Positions 34,310-42,637 of a DNA stretch of 42,637 bases are shown here, one piece after another. Source of the stretch: JAGTVG01 sp964389805 (GTDB taxonomy: Bacteria; Bacteroidota; Bacteroidia; Cytophagales; Cyclobacteriaceae); the NCBI GenBank assembly GCA_964389805.1, contig CAYMFU010000122.1, forward strand, positions 1 through 42,637, given 5' to 3'. The position numbers and the translations under genes were made by a program. A model generated the notes under the pieces. That model had not been told where the DNA came from. It made no database searches and worked only from the letters and a program-made list of their open reading frames with translations. Within the stretch, counting starts at the first letter, position 1, and every line of letters begins with the position of its first letter.

Positions 34310-36523
34310 TTAATTTATTTTTTTTCCTTTTAACCTTAAACTATTTGCAACTACCGATACAGAGCTGAAAGCCATGGCCGCTCCGGCAATCATCGGATTA
34401 AGCAGAAAGCCTGTAAATGGGTACAAAATGCCGGCAGCAATAGGGATAGCCAGAACATTATATCCAAAAGCCCAGAAAAGATTCTGGTGAATGGTTTTTA
34501 CCGTTGCTCTTGATAATAAAACCGCACTACGAATATGTTGGATATCTGATCTCATTAATGTAATCCCAGCTGTTTCCATAGCGATATCGGTTCCGCTTCC
34601 CATGGCAATGCCAATGTCAGCCTCTGCAAGGGCTTCTGCGTCATTGATCCCATCACCAGCCATGGCTACTATTTTGCCCTGTTCTTTAAGCATTCTTATA
34701 TATGCGCCTTTTTGCCCGGGTAGTACATTTCCCTGATAATGTTCAATATTCAATTTTAAGGCAATATCCCTGGTTATTACTTCATTGTCGCCAGACAAAA
34801 GGGATACTTCTACGCCCAGATCTTTTACCTCACGGATGGCCTGATCCACGCCTTCCCTTAAGGAATCTTTTATACCCATTATGCATATCACTTCCTTTTC
34901 ATTGCCGAAATATGTAATAGTGTAGGCATCATTCAATAACCCTTGTTCAAATTTGAGTAGTTCCGAGTCGATAACAAGTTTATTTTCACTGACCAGATTC
35001 TTTGATCCGGAATAATATGTCAAGCCCTTTATGGTGCCTTTTATTCCCGATCCTGGAATGTTTAGAAAATCAATATCCTCGAAATCCGGCACTTCCATGT
35101 TAAAGTGATCAATTATGGCTTTTGCCAGTGGGTGTTCCGAGAGCGATTCAAGGATTATTAATCTTTCAGTTTCCTGAGCCTCATTGTAATTCTTATTCCA
35201 GCAAATTTCTTGGACATCAGGCATGCCTATGGTTATGGTTCCTGTTTTGTCTAAAACCAGAGTGTCGATTTTCTGGGCTTTTTCAAGGCTGTCTGAATCC
35301 TTGATAAGTATGCCCATTGATGCGCCCTTTCCAATCCCAACCATCAGGGCAGTAGGTGTTGCAAGGCCCAAGGCACAAGGGCATGCAATGATGAGAACTG
35401 TAATCAGAACTAAAAAGGAATATGTGATTTGAGGTTCCGGACCAGCGAAATACCATATCGAAAAAGCAAGAAGCGCTATGGTAATCACTACAGGAACAAA
35501 TATTGAAGCAATTTTATCTACAATTTTTTGAATTGGTGGTTTACTCGATTGTGCTTTTTTTACCATTTCAATAATCTGCGCCAGCAGGGTAGTAGTTGAC
35601 TCCTTTTCTACCTTCACTTTGAGTGTTCCGTTTTGATTTAATGTGCCGGCATACACATAGTCGTTTCTGGTTTTATACGATGGGAGAGGTTCTCCATTGA
35701 TCATGCTTTCATCCACTGAGGAGGAACCATTGAGTACATAACCATCGAGGGCTATTTTTTCACCCGGTTTAACGGTGAAGACCTCATTTTTTTTAACTTC
35801 AGCAACCGGTTTTGTAAAGATGTTGCCATTTTGATTTACCTCCACAAATTTTGGTTGTATTCCCATTAATTTCTTAATGGCGCCTGTAGTTCGGAATTTT
35901 GCCCTTTCTTCAAAATACCTGCCCAAAAGTATAAGCGTGATTATCACTGTTGCGGATTCATAGTACACGTGTGGTTCCAGTCCGCGGGATGTGAAGAATT
36001 CAGGATAAAAGCTATTAAAGACACTAAACAAATATGCGGTGCCCGTGCTCAGTGCGACAAGGGTATCCATATTGGTGCTTAGATGTCTGGCTTTTTTTAA
36101 TGCTACTATAAAAAACTCCGAACCTGACCAGAATAGCACAGGGGTAGAGAGAATGAATAAAATAAAATTTGTATAAGGGATCGCGTCATGAAAGAACATG
36201 GATAGCAGGAAGATCGGGATAGTAAGGACTGATGATGCGATCAATTTCACCTGAAGGTTCTTTAATCGTTTGACATATTCAGCCTGATCATCATAATCTT
36301 GTGTTTTTACTACCTGGTAACCTATCTCATCAGCTGCCAGTTGAATATTCTTAAAGGGAATGGTGTTTGGATCGAACTCAATCAGGGCCGAATTATCAGC
36401 ATAATTTACGGAGACCTGATTGATACCAGGCTTGGTTTTAAGGTGAGATTGAAGGCTGGAAGCACAAGCTGCACAGGTCATCCCCTTCACGGCATATGTT
36501 TCATGTAAGATCTGATTTCCCAT
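34310..36523 (-). CDS. copA: Copper-exporting P-type ATPase
   Basis: 737 aa. One N-terminal HMA domain (GMTCAAC, C17/C20), then eight TM helices in the P1B layout. Functional motifs are CPC (381-383, IIACPCALGLATPTA), the phosphorylation site Asp425 in DKTGT, and the ATP/hinge motif GDGIND with the TM7-8 tail (MIAGAAMAFSSVSVVANSLR). CPC plus the MxxSS and NSxR motifs marks the Cu(I)/Ag(I) subgroup, so the pump sends copper out of the cytoplasm. The actuator loop reads DESMINGEP, so the usual TGE is NGE; the essential Glu is kept. It heads the copA-copZ operon. Confidence 0.95.
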   Translation of the reverse strand: MGNQILHETYAVKGMTCAACASSLQSHLKTKPGINQVSVNYADNSALIEFDPNTIPFKNIQLAADEIGYQVVKTQDYDDQAEYVKRLKNLQVKLIASSVLTIPIFLLSMFFHDAIPYTNFILFILSTPVLFWSGSEFFIVALKKARHLSTNMDTLVALSTGTAYLFSVFNSFYPEFFTSRGLEPHVYYESATVIITLILLGRYFEERAKFRTTGAIKKLMGIQPKFVEVNQNGNIFTKPVAEVKKNEVFTVKPGEKIALDGYVLNGSSSVDESMINGEPLPSYKTRNDYVYAGTLNQNGTLKVKVEKESTTTLLAQIIEMVKKAQSSKPPIQKIVDKIASIFVPVVITIALLAFSIWYFAGPEPQITYSFLVLITVLIIACPCALGLATPTALMVGIGKGASMGILIKDSDSLEKAQKIDTLVLDKTGTITIGMPDVQEICWNKNYNEAQETERLIILESLSEHPLAKAIIDHFNMEVPDFEDIDFLNIPGSGIKGTIKGLTYYSGSKNLVSENKLVIDSELLKFEQGLLNDAYTITYFGNEKEVICIMGIKDSLREGVDQAIREVKDLGVEVSLLSGDNEVITRDIALKLNIEHYQGNVLPGQKGAYIRMLKEQGKIVAMAGDGINDAEALAEADIGIAMGSGTDIAMETAGITLMRSDIQHIRSAVLLSRATVKTIHQNLFWAFGYNVLAIPIAAGILYPFTGFLLNPMIAGAAMAFSSVSVVANSLRLKGKKIN

Positions 36524-36682
36524 CGGCCTACAATTTTACGAAGATTTCTGGAGAAAAGTTAAGGTGGTGTGTGGGTCGATTGAATACCAGATTCTTACAC
36601 TAAGAACATATACAATTCCTGGCGAGCATACATAAAAGCGAAATATTATATTGTACATTAACAATTATGTGTATAAGCCTTC

Positions 36683-37093
36683 TTAATTTACTGGCTTATC
36701 GCTTGAAAAACTTATTGCCACACACTTCCATTTGCCGTTGATCTTTTTCATTACCTGTAAATATTTCCCCTTGTCCTCAAAAGGTCCATCTGGTCCTTTA
36801 TAAATAGTGCGGTTCCATCCATAATCACAAGCCATATCCCCGCTTTCTGATATTATGATTTCGGTTGATCCACCATCTATAGTCTCAAGAATTTTAAAGA
36901 ATTCTGTGTAAAAATTTCTAAGTGCCTCCAAGCCCTTTATTTGTGGCATATTTGGGCCGTGAGCAACAGTATCTTCGGTAAAATAATCTAAGGCCATAAT
37001 TTCATCAACGTCTTTGTGCTTTTCTACTTCAAAGGCATTTTTTACCAGTTCTTTAATGGCTTTTTTTTCGGCATCAATGTCAATCGTTAACAT
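36683..37093 (-). CDS. SnoaL/NTF2-like protein (nuclear transport factor 2 fold)
   Basis: 136 aa. The cone-shaped alpha+beta NTF2 fold is recognised from an N-terminal helix pair (IKELVKNAFEVEKHKDVDEI), YFTEDTVAHGPNMPQIKGLE and the terminal beta sheet (KYLQVMKKINGKWKCVAISF). Such small proteins are isomerases, dehydratases or non-enzymatic ligand carriers; no clear acid/base pair is obvious here. It sits between copA (159 bp) and the multicopper oxidase (396 bp, divergent). A copper role is possible only by location. Confidence 0.75.
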   Translation of the reverse strand: MLTIDIDAEKKAIKELVKNAFEVEKHKDVDEIMALDYFTEDTVAHGPNMPQIKGLEALRNFYTEFFKILETIDGGSTEIIISESGDMACDYGWNRTIYKGPDGPFEDKGKYLQVMKKINGKWKCVAISFSSDKPVN

Positions 37094-37489
37094 GATTTTA
37101 ATAGTTTAGAGGTTAGCATTATGTATGTTATAATAATGTGTATTATCATTACGCTACTGAGCAGCAATTAAAATTCACTAATAATAGCCTATAAATAATA
37201 AACATAATTTCATTACTATTCGTTCCCTATCCTTTTCAATTAGCGTCACACAAAATCATTTACATAACCCAAATAATCAACAAGAATACATAGGACCCTT
37301 TCTTTCGTAGCTTATCAAGGTTTTTAAACCTGGGATTTGTTATTATTTCCTTCACTGTATCGCTTTAGAGCAAAATAGATTGCTACTAATTTTATTTGTA
37401 GTTCTGACTATTCATCTCATTTAAAAATAAATTACTATTCTCGCGTAAAACAGTAAAATTTTACTAACTTGGAAGGTTAAGCATATGCC
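37094..37489. other. 396-bp AT-rich spacer upstream of the multicopper oxidase, with two palindromes
   Basis: No ORF of note. Two perfect palindromes are visible: AGGTTTTTAAACCT (37318-37331) and AGTAAAATTTTACT (37452-37465). The latter ends 24 bp before the oxidase ATG, the position expected for an operator over the promoter or leader. The region divides the divergent NTF2-like gene and the oxidase and probably holds both promoters. Confidence 0.5.
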
Positions 37490-39481
37490 ATGAACCCTAT
37501 AAACAAGTTATCCTCATCCTTCCTGCTTTATTTAGTATTTGTTTTCGGATGTCAACAAATAACCAAACCAGAAATCGAATACATAGTTCTGCAAAGCAGT
37601 GATATTGCGCTTTGTGGTTCACCTGAACGACTGGGAAAAGCTAACTTAAGAAAGATTGCCAATGGAGAAATTAAAGTAGAGTTTGATCCATCCATCCACT
37701 GGCGGCTAATTGGACAGGTATCAGATGTTCCACTTATTACCGCTAATGATAATCGTACTCCTGCCGGTAAAATGGTCAATGATGTTTTAGAACTTAATCT
37801 GGAAGTCGTTTGGGGAGATTTTCGAATTGAAAATACGAATCGGCCCGGGCTTCGTGTGGTGGCCATTTCTGAATCCGGAAAATCACCATCCGTACCAGGA
37901 CCTTTAATACGTGTAGAAACCGGAACCAGGATTCGGGCACAAATTCAAAATACTCTTAAGGATTCTACCATAACTGTTTTCGGATTTCAAAGCCGGCCTT
38001 CAGAAATCCCTGATACCCTGGTAATCGAACCGGGAAAATCTAAAACAATTTTATTTGATGCTGGTGAGCCAGGAACATATTTTTATCGGATTCAACTTGG
38101 AAATTGGGTTTCCCATCCTTTTAGAGGAGAAGAGGATCAAATGTCAGGGGCTTTTATTATTGATCCCATTGGAGGCTCTCCTCAAGACCGTATATTTGTA
38201 ATGAATATTTTCTCAACACTTATTGATTCAGCACTCTATGCCCCTGGAAGACTCGAGGCCTTAACGATTAATGGAAAGTCCTGGCCCTATACCGAACGTC
38301 TGAGACCCAAGGTAGGTGACACATTACGTTGGCGTATAATAAATGCCAACTCCCGCAATCATCCGATGCATCTACATGGCTTCTATTATGATGTAACTTC
38401 AGTAGGAAGGATGCTAAAAGACGATCAGTATTCGATAGAAAATCATCGAAAAATTGTAACCGAATTCATGTTACGTCGAACAACTATGACGATGGAGTGG
38501 GTGGTTTCGCGTCCAGGAAACTGGTTATTTCATTGCCATCTTTCCTTTCATGTTTCTCCAGAAGTCCGCCTGCCGGGTGTTTCAGAGATTGAAAAAGAAT
38601 ATATGCATATGGCAGGATTGGTTCTGGGCATCCAAGTACCGCCGGGCCCATCTGAACTATTTTCAAAAGGAAAACCCATGCATCTGACACTTCAAACCAA
38701 TGAATATGGCTCTGATACGGATAAAACATATCAGTTTTCACTTGACTCTGATGCTCAGCAGGAACCAATAAAAAGTCCCAGACCTGGACCTCTAATTGTA
38801 TTAAAACAATACCAGACTACTTATATAACCCTGGAAAATAATATGTCCATTTCTACAGGTATACACTGGCACGGTCTTGAATTGGATAGCTGGGCAGATG
38901 GGGTTCCTGATTGGAGCTCCTCCAATGGACAAACATCACCTGTAATATATCCAGGTGAAAAGTTTACTTATAAGCTGTCACTTATGCGTGCTGGATCATT
39001 TATTTACCACAGTCATTTGGATGATGTGGATCAATTAACCAGGGGGCTATATGGTCCAATGATTGTACTCGGAGAAAATGAAAAATATGATCCAGAGACA
39101 GACCATTTTTATATTATTGGTTGGAAAAATTCGGATCCAAGATCTATAGAAGACTTTGACCTAAATGGACAGTCAGTACAACCTGTGCAACATGCATTTG
39201 TAGGAGAAACACATCGAATTCGCATAATGCACATTGCACCAGCGGGTAATATTACAGCTCGAATGATGAAAGGAGATCAAGCTGTGCCACTTAAATTTAT
39301 AGCCAAAGATGGAGCCGATTTGCCTGATAATCAACAAGTAGATTTAAATGTTAGTGCCAGGTTTGGTGTAGGTGAAACTGCAGATTTTGCCTTTACTCCT
39401 TCCGAGCCCGGATCATACGAGTTTTATGTTGGCTATCCTAGAAATAAGTGGGCACAAACCTGGGAAGTTGCTTTAAAATAA
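37490..39481 (+). CDS. Multicopper oxidase with four cupredoxin domains and non-standard ligand order, lipoprotein
   Basis: 663 aa. Lipoprotein-type N-terminus with Cys21 (VFVFG|CQQ). Domain 1 (about 95-226) has the VPGPLIRVETG and TYFYR frame of an N-terminal laccase domain but no His ligands. Domain 2 (about 233-365) carries the type of site normally at the C-terminus: H291-P-M-H294-L-H296-G and H348-C349-H350-LSF-H354. Domain 3 (about 425-530) has the site normally at the N-terminus: H459-W-H461-G and H507-S-H509. Domain 4 (about 550-663) is cupredoxin-like but without ligands. A single trinuclear/type 1 centre can still form between domains 2 and 3. A role in copper(I) or phenol oxidation in the envelope is likely beside copA-copZ. 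Confidence 0.9.
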   Translation: MNPINKLSSSFLLYLVFVFGCQQITKPEIEYIVLQSSDIALCGSPERLGKANLRKIANGEIKVEFDPSIHWRLIGQVSDVPLITANDNRTPAGKMVNDVLELNLEVVWGDFRIENTNRPGLRVVAISESGKSPSVPGPLIRVETGTRIRAQIQNTLKDSTITVFGFQSRPSEIPDTLVIEPGKSKTILFDAGEPGTYFYRIQLGNWVSHPFRGEEDQMSGAFIIDPIGGSPQDRIFVMNIFSTLIDSALYAPGRLEALTINGKSWPYTERLRPKVGDTLRWRIINANSRNHPMHLHGFYYDVTSVGRMLKDDQYSIENHRKIVTEFMLRRTTMTMEWVVSRPGNWLFHCHLSFHVSPEVRLPGVSEIEKEYMHMAGLVLGIQVPPGPSELFSKGKPMHLTLQTNEYGSDTDKTYQFSLDSDAQQEPIKSPRPGPLIVLKQYQTTYITLENNMSISTGIHWHGLELDSWADGVPDWSSSNGQTSPVIYPGEKFTYKLSLMRAGSFIYHSHLDDVDQLTRGLYGPMIVLGENEKYDPETDHFYIIGWKNSDPRSIEDFDLNGQSVQPVQHAFVGETHRIRIMHIAPAGNITARMMKGDQAVPLKFIAKDGADLPDNQQVDLNVSARFGVGETADFAFTPSEPGSYEFYVGYPRNKWAQTWEVALK

Positions 39482-39728
39482 TATTTTGACTTCATAGAAT
39501 CAAATCATATGCTTAAAAATACATTCTTGACTTCTTTTTATGAATTGTGAGTGGCTCTTCAAATTAAAATGAAATAGTTCAGGACAATGTATTAGCCCTT
39601 TAAAAGACTCGGCAGTTTTTGAAAAACAGTTTAGAAGATTAAATTTAGGGAACTTTGAGTAATAATAACTAAGTGAGATATATTAAGTTTTTGTCAATTT
39701 ATATTGTTTAAAACATGAATATACTAGC

Positions 39729-40241
39729 CTATTTATGCGGGAATTCTTCAAATATCTTAACCACCGACTTTTCTATCTTTTTCTTCATCTTGTCTTCTTT
39801 CTTTGATAAAACCGTTTCAATAGAAGCCTGCCATATGAGAGTATTTTCATGATTATCCACAAAATCTATGATTACATCGCCAACATCATATAAGACAACC
39901 TCTGGTTCTTCCCTATTATTTAGCCGTTGGCCCATATACTTCCTGTCATCGGGCTCTTTTATTTGTTGCTCTTGTCTAACAACCACAACTATATTTAAAA
40001 TCAGATTAGGATCGTCAGAAAGCTCAAGCCCCTTGGTTTGCATATGATTATTCATTTGCTGGATAAAATACTTATATATGTTCTCATTATACGGCATGCT
40101 ATCATAACGCATATAATTAAACTCCATATAATTATAGGTTTGATAGGCAACAAGGTCCAAATCAGGAACATCAGTTGTTTTCACTCCCACAGAAGTACAA
40201 CTAAAAGTCATTACAAAAAATATTATATTTATATTTTTCAT
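39729..40241 (-). CDS. DUF4136 family lipoprotein
   Basis: 170 aa. Signal MKNINIIFFVMTFS|CTSV with lipobox Cys15. The following YQTYNYMEF, helix IYKYFIQQMNNHMQTKGLEL, LILNIVVVVRQEQQI, and the VIIDFVDNHENTLIWQASIE strand pair are the DUF4136 pattern, a small alpha/beta domain in envelope lipoproteins of unknown function. The C-terminal 20 residues are Lys-rich (KKEDKMKKKIEKSVVKIF), which fits the final helix of the domain. It appears monocistronic, with 247 bp downstream to the multicopper oxidase stop and 398 bp of spacer upstream. Confidence 0.8.
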   Translation of the reverse strand: MKNINIIFFVMTFSCTSVGVKTTDVPDLDLVAYQTYNYMEFNYMRYDSMPYNENIYKYFIQQMNNHMQTKGLELSDDPNLILNIVVVVRQEQQIKEPDDRKYMGQRLNNREEPEVVLYDVGDVIIDFVDNHENTLIWQASIETVLSKKEDKMKKKIEKSVVKIFEEFPHK

Positions 40242-40639
40242 AGAATTATATGTTTATTATTATTTACGGATTACGATTACCGGTAGTAAATCATTTGTAA
40301 TTTATGAAAATTCGGATGGATAAGAGCATTATTCGTCGTTACAGTATTCTGGAATCCAATCCGAATAAAAATAAGAGATACTTTCATTAAATCAAAGTTG
40401 TTTTTTGCACATCAAAATATAACTTCATATTACCCAATGCAATAATAAAGTGAAATATAATATAGCAGTGTTGTAGGTACAGATTGCGGATATTATGTGC
40501 AGCCTAATTGCTGGGGTTGTTCAAATGGCTTTTAACTGAGCTATAAAATTGAGATTATCCCCCGGAAAACGTTTAGAATATGAAGTGTAGCATCATGATA
40601 AAGTGCTATGGTTCTCAATACAATATTTGTAATGGAGTT
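40242..40639. other. 398-bp intergenic region with an inverted repeat and a short Cys-rich open stretch
   Basis: ATTCGGAT (40310-40317) and ATCCGAAT (40359-40366) form an 8-bp inverted repeat around 41 bases. From 40461 to the TAA at 40533-40535 a frame without a start codon reads a short peptide rich in Cys, Gly and aromatics (TDCGYYVQPNCWGCSNGF). No ATG, GTG or TTG precedes it in frame before a stop. It may be a gene remnant or chance. Nothing else is recognisable. Confidence 0.35.
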
Positions 40640-41848
40640 TTACTTGCCCATATGAGCTATTCTCCTATAAAGCTCTACATGCACAAATAAATTTCTGTAT
40701 GGATCTTCCTCATTATAATAATTTTTGTTCGCTGAATTTTTTACAATGACGGTATTTGCACTAAGGTTTATGTAAATATGTTGGTTAAATACCCCTATTG
40801 CAATAATTTCATCTTCATTTCCATCCAATAGCCACCATTGATAACCATAACCAATACCAGGGTGTCCTGAATTTTGACTTTCAGACTGTAAATGTTCCTC
40901 GGAGGAACGTGTTGATGCTTCAAACCAAGTTAAAGGCACAATTTGCTGCCCTTCCCAGTTTCCCTTGTTGAGATATAATCTTCCTAGTTTTGCATAATCT
41001 CTCAGGCATGCATTCAACCCACCAAGAGCCATTTCCATTCCTTTTCCGTCGGCTAACCAATATGCGTCAAACTCTGCCCCGATAGGTTCCCAAATTTTTT
41101 CTTGTAAGTAGTCAGTTAAGCTTCGACCCGTAGCCTTAACTATTATCATACCTAACACATGTGTATTTATACTTACATAATGGTTGTAAGTCCCCGGTGG
41201 CCTCTCATTCACCAAGGTACTGGCGAATTTATCTTGAGACCTCCCAAAAACAAATCCTTTCCAATATCTATTAATATCAGATTTAGGATCACTATAAGTT
41301 TCATCAAACATTACTCCTGAAGACATTTGTAGAACGTCTTTGATTTTAACTCCTTCATAACCTGATCCTTTAAGTTCAGGTAAGTATTCGTCTACGGTCT
41401 GTTGTATACTTTTAATGTAGCCTTCCTCCATGGCGATTCCAAATAATGCAGACACGTAAGATTTTGACATTGACCAGGCGATATGTTTGATATCTTCTTT
41501 TTGTCCTCGCCAATAATTTTCATACCTAATAGTATCATTTTGAAGTACAAGTAGCCCTTGTGTATAGGAAGAATCAATATATTCTAAAGTATTATAGTAA
41601 TCTCCATTGTGTCGAAAATCTAGCGGCAATTCTATATTTTCTATTTTCGGAAATACGTAAGGTTTACTTGACTTAATTACCTTTTTACTGGGGAGATTTT
41701 CATCCATGTTTATGAATGCAAATTCAATGTTTTCTAATTCCATTGATTCAGCAAATGCTAAAGCTCGTTGAATTTTTGGAAAAATGACTATTCCAGCTGC
41801 TATTAAAGCTAGCATTAGAATAATAAACGGAATTCGTAATTTTTTCAT
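40640..41848 (-). CDS. Membrane-anchored serine hydrolase of the beta-lactamase / penicillin-binding-protein fold (class C type)
   Basis: 402 aa from the ATG at 41846-41848; a TTG three codons upstream is an alternative. An uncleaved N-terminal helix (IPFIILMLALIAAGIVIF) anchors it. The serine-hydrolase motifs are S126-M-S-K129 (WSMSKS), a YxS/N-type element (YNHYVSINTHVLG) and a C-terminal HPGIGYG box in place of KTG/HTG. The EstB/AmpC-like family includes esterases, D-amino acid amidases and carboxypeptidases as well as beta-lactamases; an esterase or peptidase role is more likely than antibiotic resistance. It lies 81 bp downstream of a broken Crp/Fnr gene on the same strand. Confidence 0.88.
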   Translation of the reverse strand: MKKLRIPFIILMLALIAAGIVIFPKIQRALAFAESMELENIEFAFINMDENLPSKKVIKSSKPYVFPKIENIELPLDFRHNGDYYNTLEYIDSSYTQGLLVLQNDTIRYENYWRGQKEDIKHIAWSMSKSYVSALFGIAMEEGYIKSIQQTVDEYLPELKGSGYEGVKIKDVLQMSSGVMFDETYSDPKSDINRYWKGFVFGRSQDKFASTLVNERPPGTYNHYVSINTHVLGMIIVKATGRSLTDYLQEKIWEPIGAEFDAYWLADGKGMEMALGGLNACLRDYAKLGRLYLNKGNWEGQQIVPLTWFEASTRSSEEHLQSESQNSGHPGIGYGYQWWLLDGNEDEIIAIGVFNQHIYINLSANTVIVKNSANKNYYNEEDPYRNLFVHVELYRRIAHMGK

Positions 41849-41928
41849 GATTATCAATTTAAATGGAACATCTAATGAATCAATAACTAAATTTAATACA
41901 TGTAAAAAGATTAATTGATTAACCCAGG

Positions 41929-42279
41929 TTAAGAAATATTCCTGGCAAATCTTCTCCTGATGCGACTGAGTGACTGGGGTTGTACACCTACATAAGAAGC
42001 AATTAAATACTGGGGTATCCTTTGAGTTAAATCCGAGTACTGTTCGATAAACCGTTTGTAACGATCTTCATGATTTTGCATGTAAACTGCCAGTAACTGG
42101 TTTACCCTCCCATCAAAACGGTGTTCAATTTGGTGGCGACCAATGAGGTTTCCGTTTTTTGTAGTATTGAAAATAGTTTGAACATTGGGATAATTAATAA
42201 GAGGCATTTCACAATTTTCAATAGCCTGAATGTTCTGGATAGAGACAGTATTGGTGTTAAAACTTTGGTAGTCGGCTGA
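41929..42279 (-). pseudogene. Crp/Fnr-family regulator, 5'-truncated remnant
   Basis: Only the end of the gene remains. In frame with the open reading frame starting at the ATG at 42205-42207, similarity to Bacteroidota Crp/Fnr proteins extends upstream to about 42279 (ADYQSFNTNTVSIQNIQAIE, NCE), the last part of the cNMP-binding domain. The C-terminal winged helix is intact (RIPQYLIASYVGVQPQSLSR, IRRRFA). Residues typical of the first 80-100 aa of the sensor domain are absent and are replaced by transposase-like sequence. The ATG at 42207 would give a 92-aa DNA-binding fragment without a sensor. A loss-of-function remnant is the simplest reading. Confidence 0.75.
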
Positions 42280-42625
42280 TGCCGTTTCTTTTTAATATCC
42301 GATAAACACTACTTTCGGAGGTTTGAATGTTTAAATAACACTTTAAATACATGTAAATCCTTTCAGGCCTAAAGTGATATTTCTTCCGTAGATAGATAAC
42401 CTTTTCTTCAACCTCGATAGGCGTTCTTAATTTCAGATTTTCAGGACAGGGTTTTTGGTTAATTAATCCTTTTTCACCTTGTTTCTTATATTTCTTTATC
42501 CATTCATAATAGATAGTTTTTGACACCCCATAATGCCTACATGCTTTATTTACATTACCTGTTTTCTTCGCATAATTAATGACATTTAGTTTTCGTTTAA
42601 TGTCTCTTTTCTCTTTAACCGTCAT
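42257..42625 (-). mobile_element. IS481-like transposase, N-terminal fragment, fused to the crp remnant
   Basis: 122 aa from the ATG at 42623-42625. The N-terminal helix-turn-helix modules (NVNKACRHYGVSKTIYYEWI, KKYKKQGEKGLIN) and the second helical pair (EVEEKVIYLRKKYHFRPERI, SSVYRILKRNGISRLP) are the DNA-binding half of IS481-family transposases. The catalytic DDE (rve-type) domain that should follow is missing: the frame stops at TAA 42257-42259, exactly where Crp/Fnr sequence takes over. It is therefore a truncated element. No terminal inverted repeat can be identified because the window ends 12 bp upstream. Confidence 0.8.
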
Positions 42626-42637
42626 AATACACTTTTT

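Noticed and set aside
34491..34736. 81-codon plus-strand ORF inside copA
   Set aside because: Antisense of the ATPase hinge region; no independent support.
40310..40366. 8-bp inverted repeat considered as IS terminal repeats
   Set aside because: Only 41 bases between the arms, no target-site duplication and no transposase nearby.
1..42637. CRISPR arrays, tRNA/rRNA genes, integron or phage modules
   Set aside because: Scanned by eye for regularly spaced repeats, cloverleaf-like T-arm sequences, integrase motifs and capsid or terminase genes; none found.

Overview
The window looks like a chromosomal contig from a Bacteroidota bacterium, perhaps Cytophagales- or Marinilabiliales-like; the order is not certain. 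Evidence: about 40% G+C by eye; TonB-dependent receptors with CarboxypepD_reg-like and STN domains; an ECF sigma factor / FecR-type anti-sigma pair; DUF4249 and DUF4136 lipoproteins; the Bacteroidota-type N-terminal domain of PspC proteins; and promoters that resemble TTTG-(17-20 nt)-TAnnTTTG rather than the E. coli consensus. No rRNA, tRNA, CRISPR array, phage module or replication origin was seen.

Layout. 0-4.3 kb: a lipoprotein cyclase/hydrolase, converging on a VOC-protein/methyltransferase pair; then a coupled membrane-protein/winged-helix pair of unknown function and a stand-alone PspC N-terminal domain. 4.3-7.7 kb: a secreted S9 peptidase, then a YtxH protein and an XRE regulator that diverge across a repeat-rich spacer. 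7.7-13.5 kb: an exported catabolic patch with a lipoprotein sulfatase, a nucleoside-hydrolase-like enzyme and a Tat-exported GH106-like rhamnosidase, plus small membrane ORFs. 13.5-18.4 kb: a cyclic-nucleotide-domain histidine kinase, a membrane-anchored transglutaminase-like protein, an SDR/VOC pair, a PadR regulator with a possible operator, and a DinB-like protein.

18.4-24.8 kb (minus strand): a cell-surface-signalling locus of ECF sigma factor, FecR anti-sigma, STN-TonB receptor, DUF4249 lipoprotein and an unknown lipoprotein, closed by a clear intrinsic terminator. 24.9-30.4 kb (minus strand): a second operon with a TonB receptor followed by a catalytic and a non-catalytic M16 peptidase, also ending in a strong terminator. 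Its gene content recalls receptor/M16 pairs used to import and digest proteins (FusA/FusC and YddB/PqqL in Proteobacteria). A MacB/FtsX-type permease is divergent from it.

33-39.5 kb: an LCMT-type methyltransferase, a copper ATPase with an HMA chaperone (copA-copZ), an NTF2-like protein and a multicopper oxidase. The oxidase's four cupredoxin domains carry the copper ligands only in domains 2 and 3, in the reverse of the usual order. 39.5-42.6 kb: a DUF4136 lipoprotein, a beta-lactamase-fold hydrolase, and at the edge a Crp/Fnr regulator cut off at its junction with an IS481-like transposase fragment.

The points most worth following up are the TonB/M16 operon, the ligand-swapped multicopper oxidase, the repeats between xre and ytxH, and several small membrane ORFs that standard gene callers may miss.
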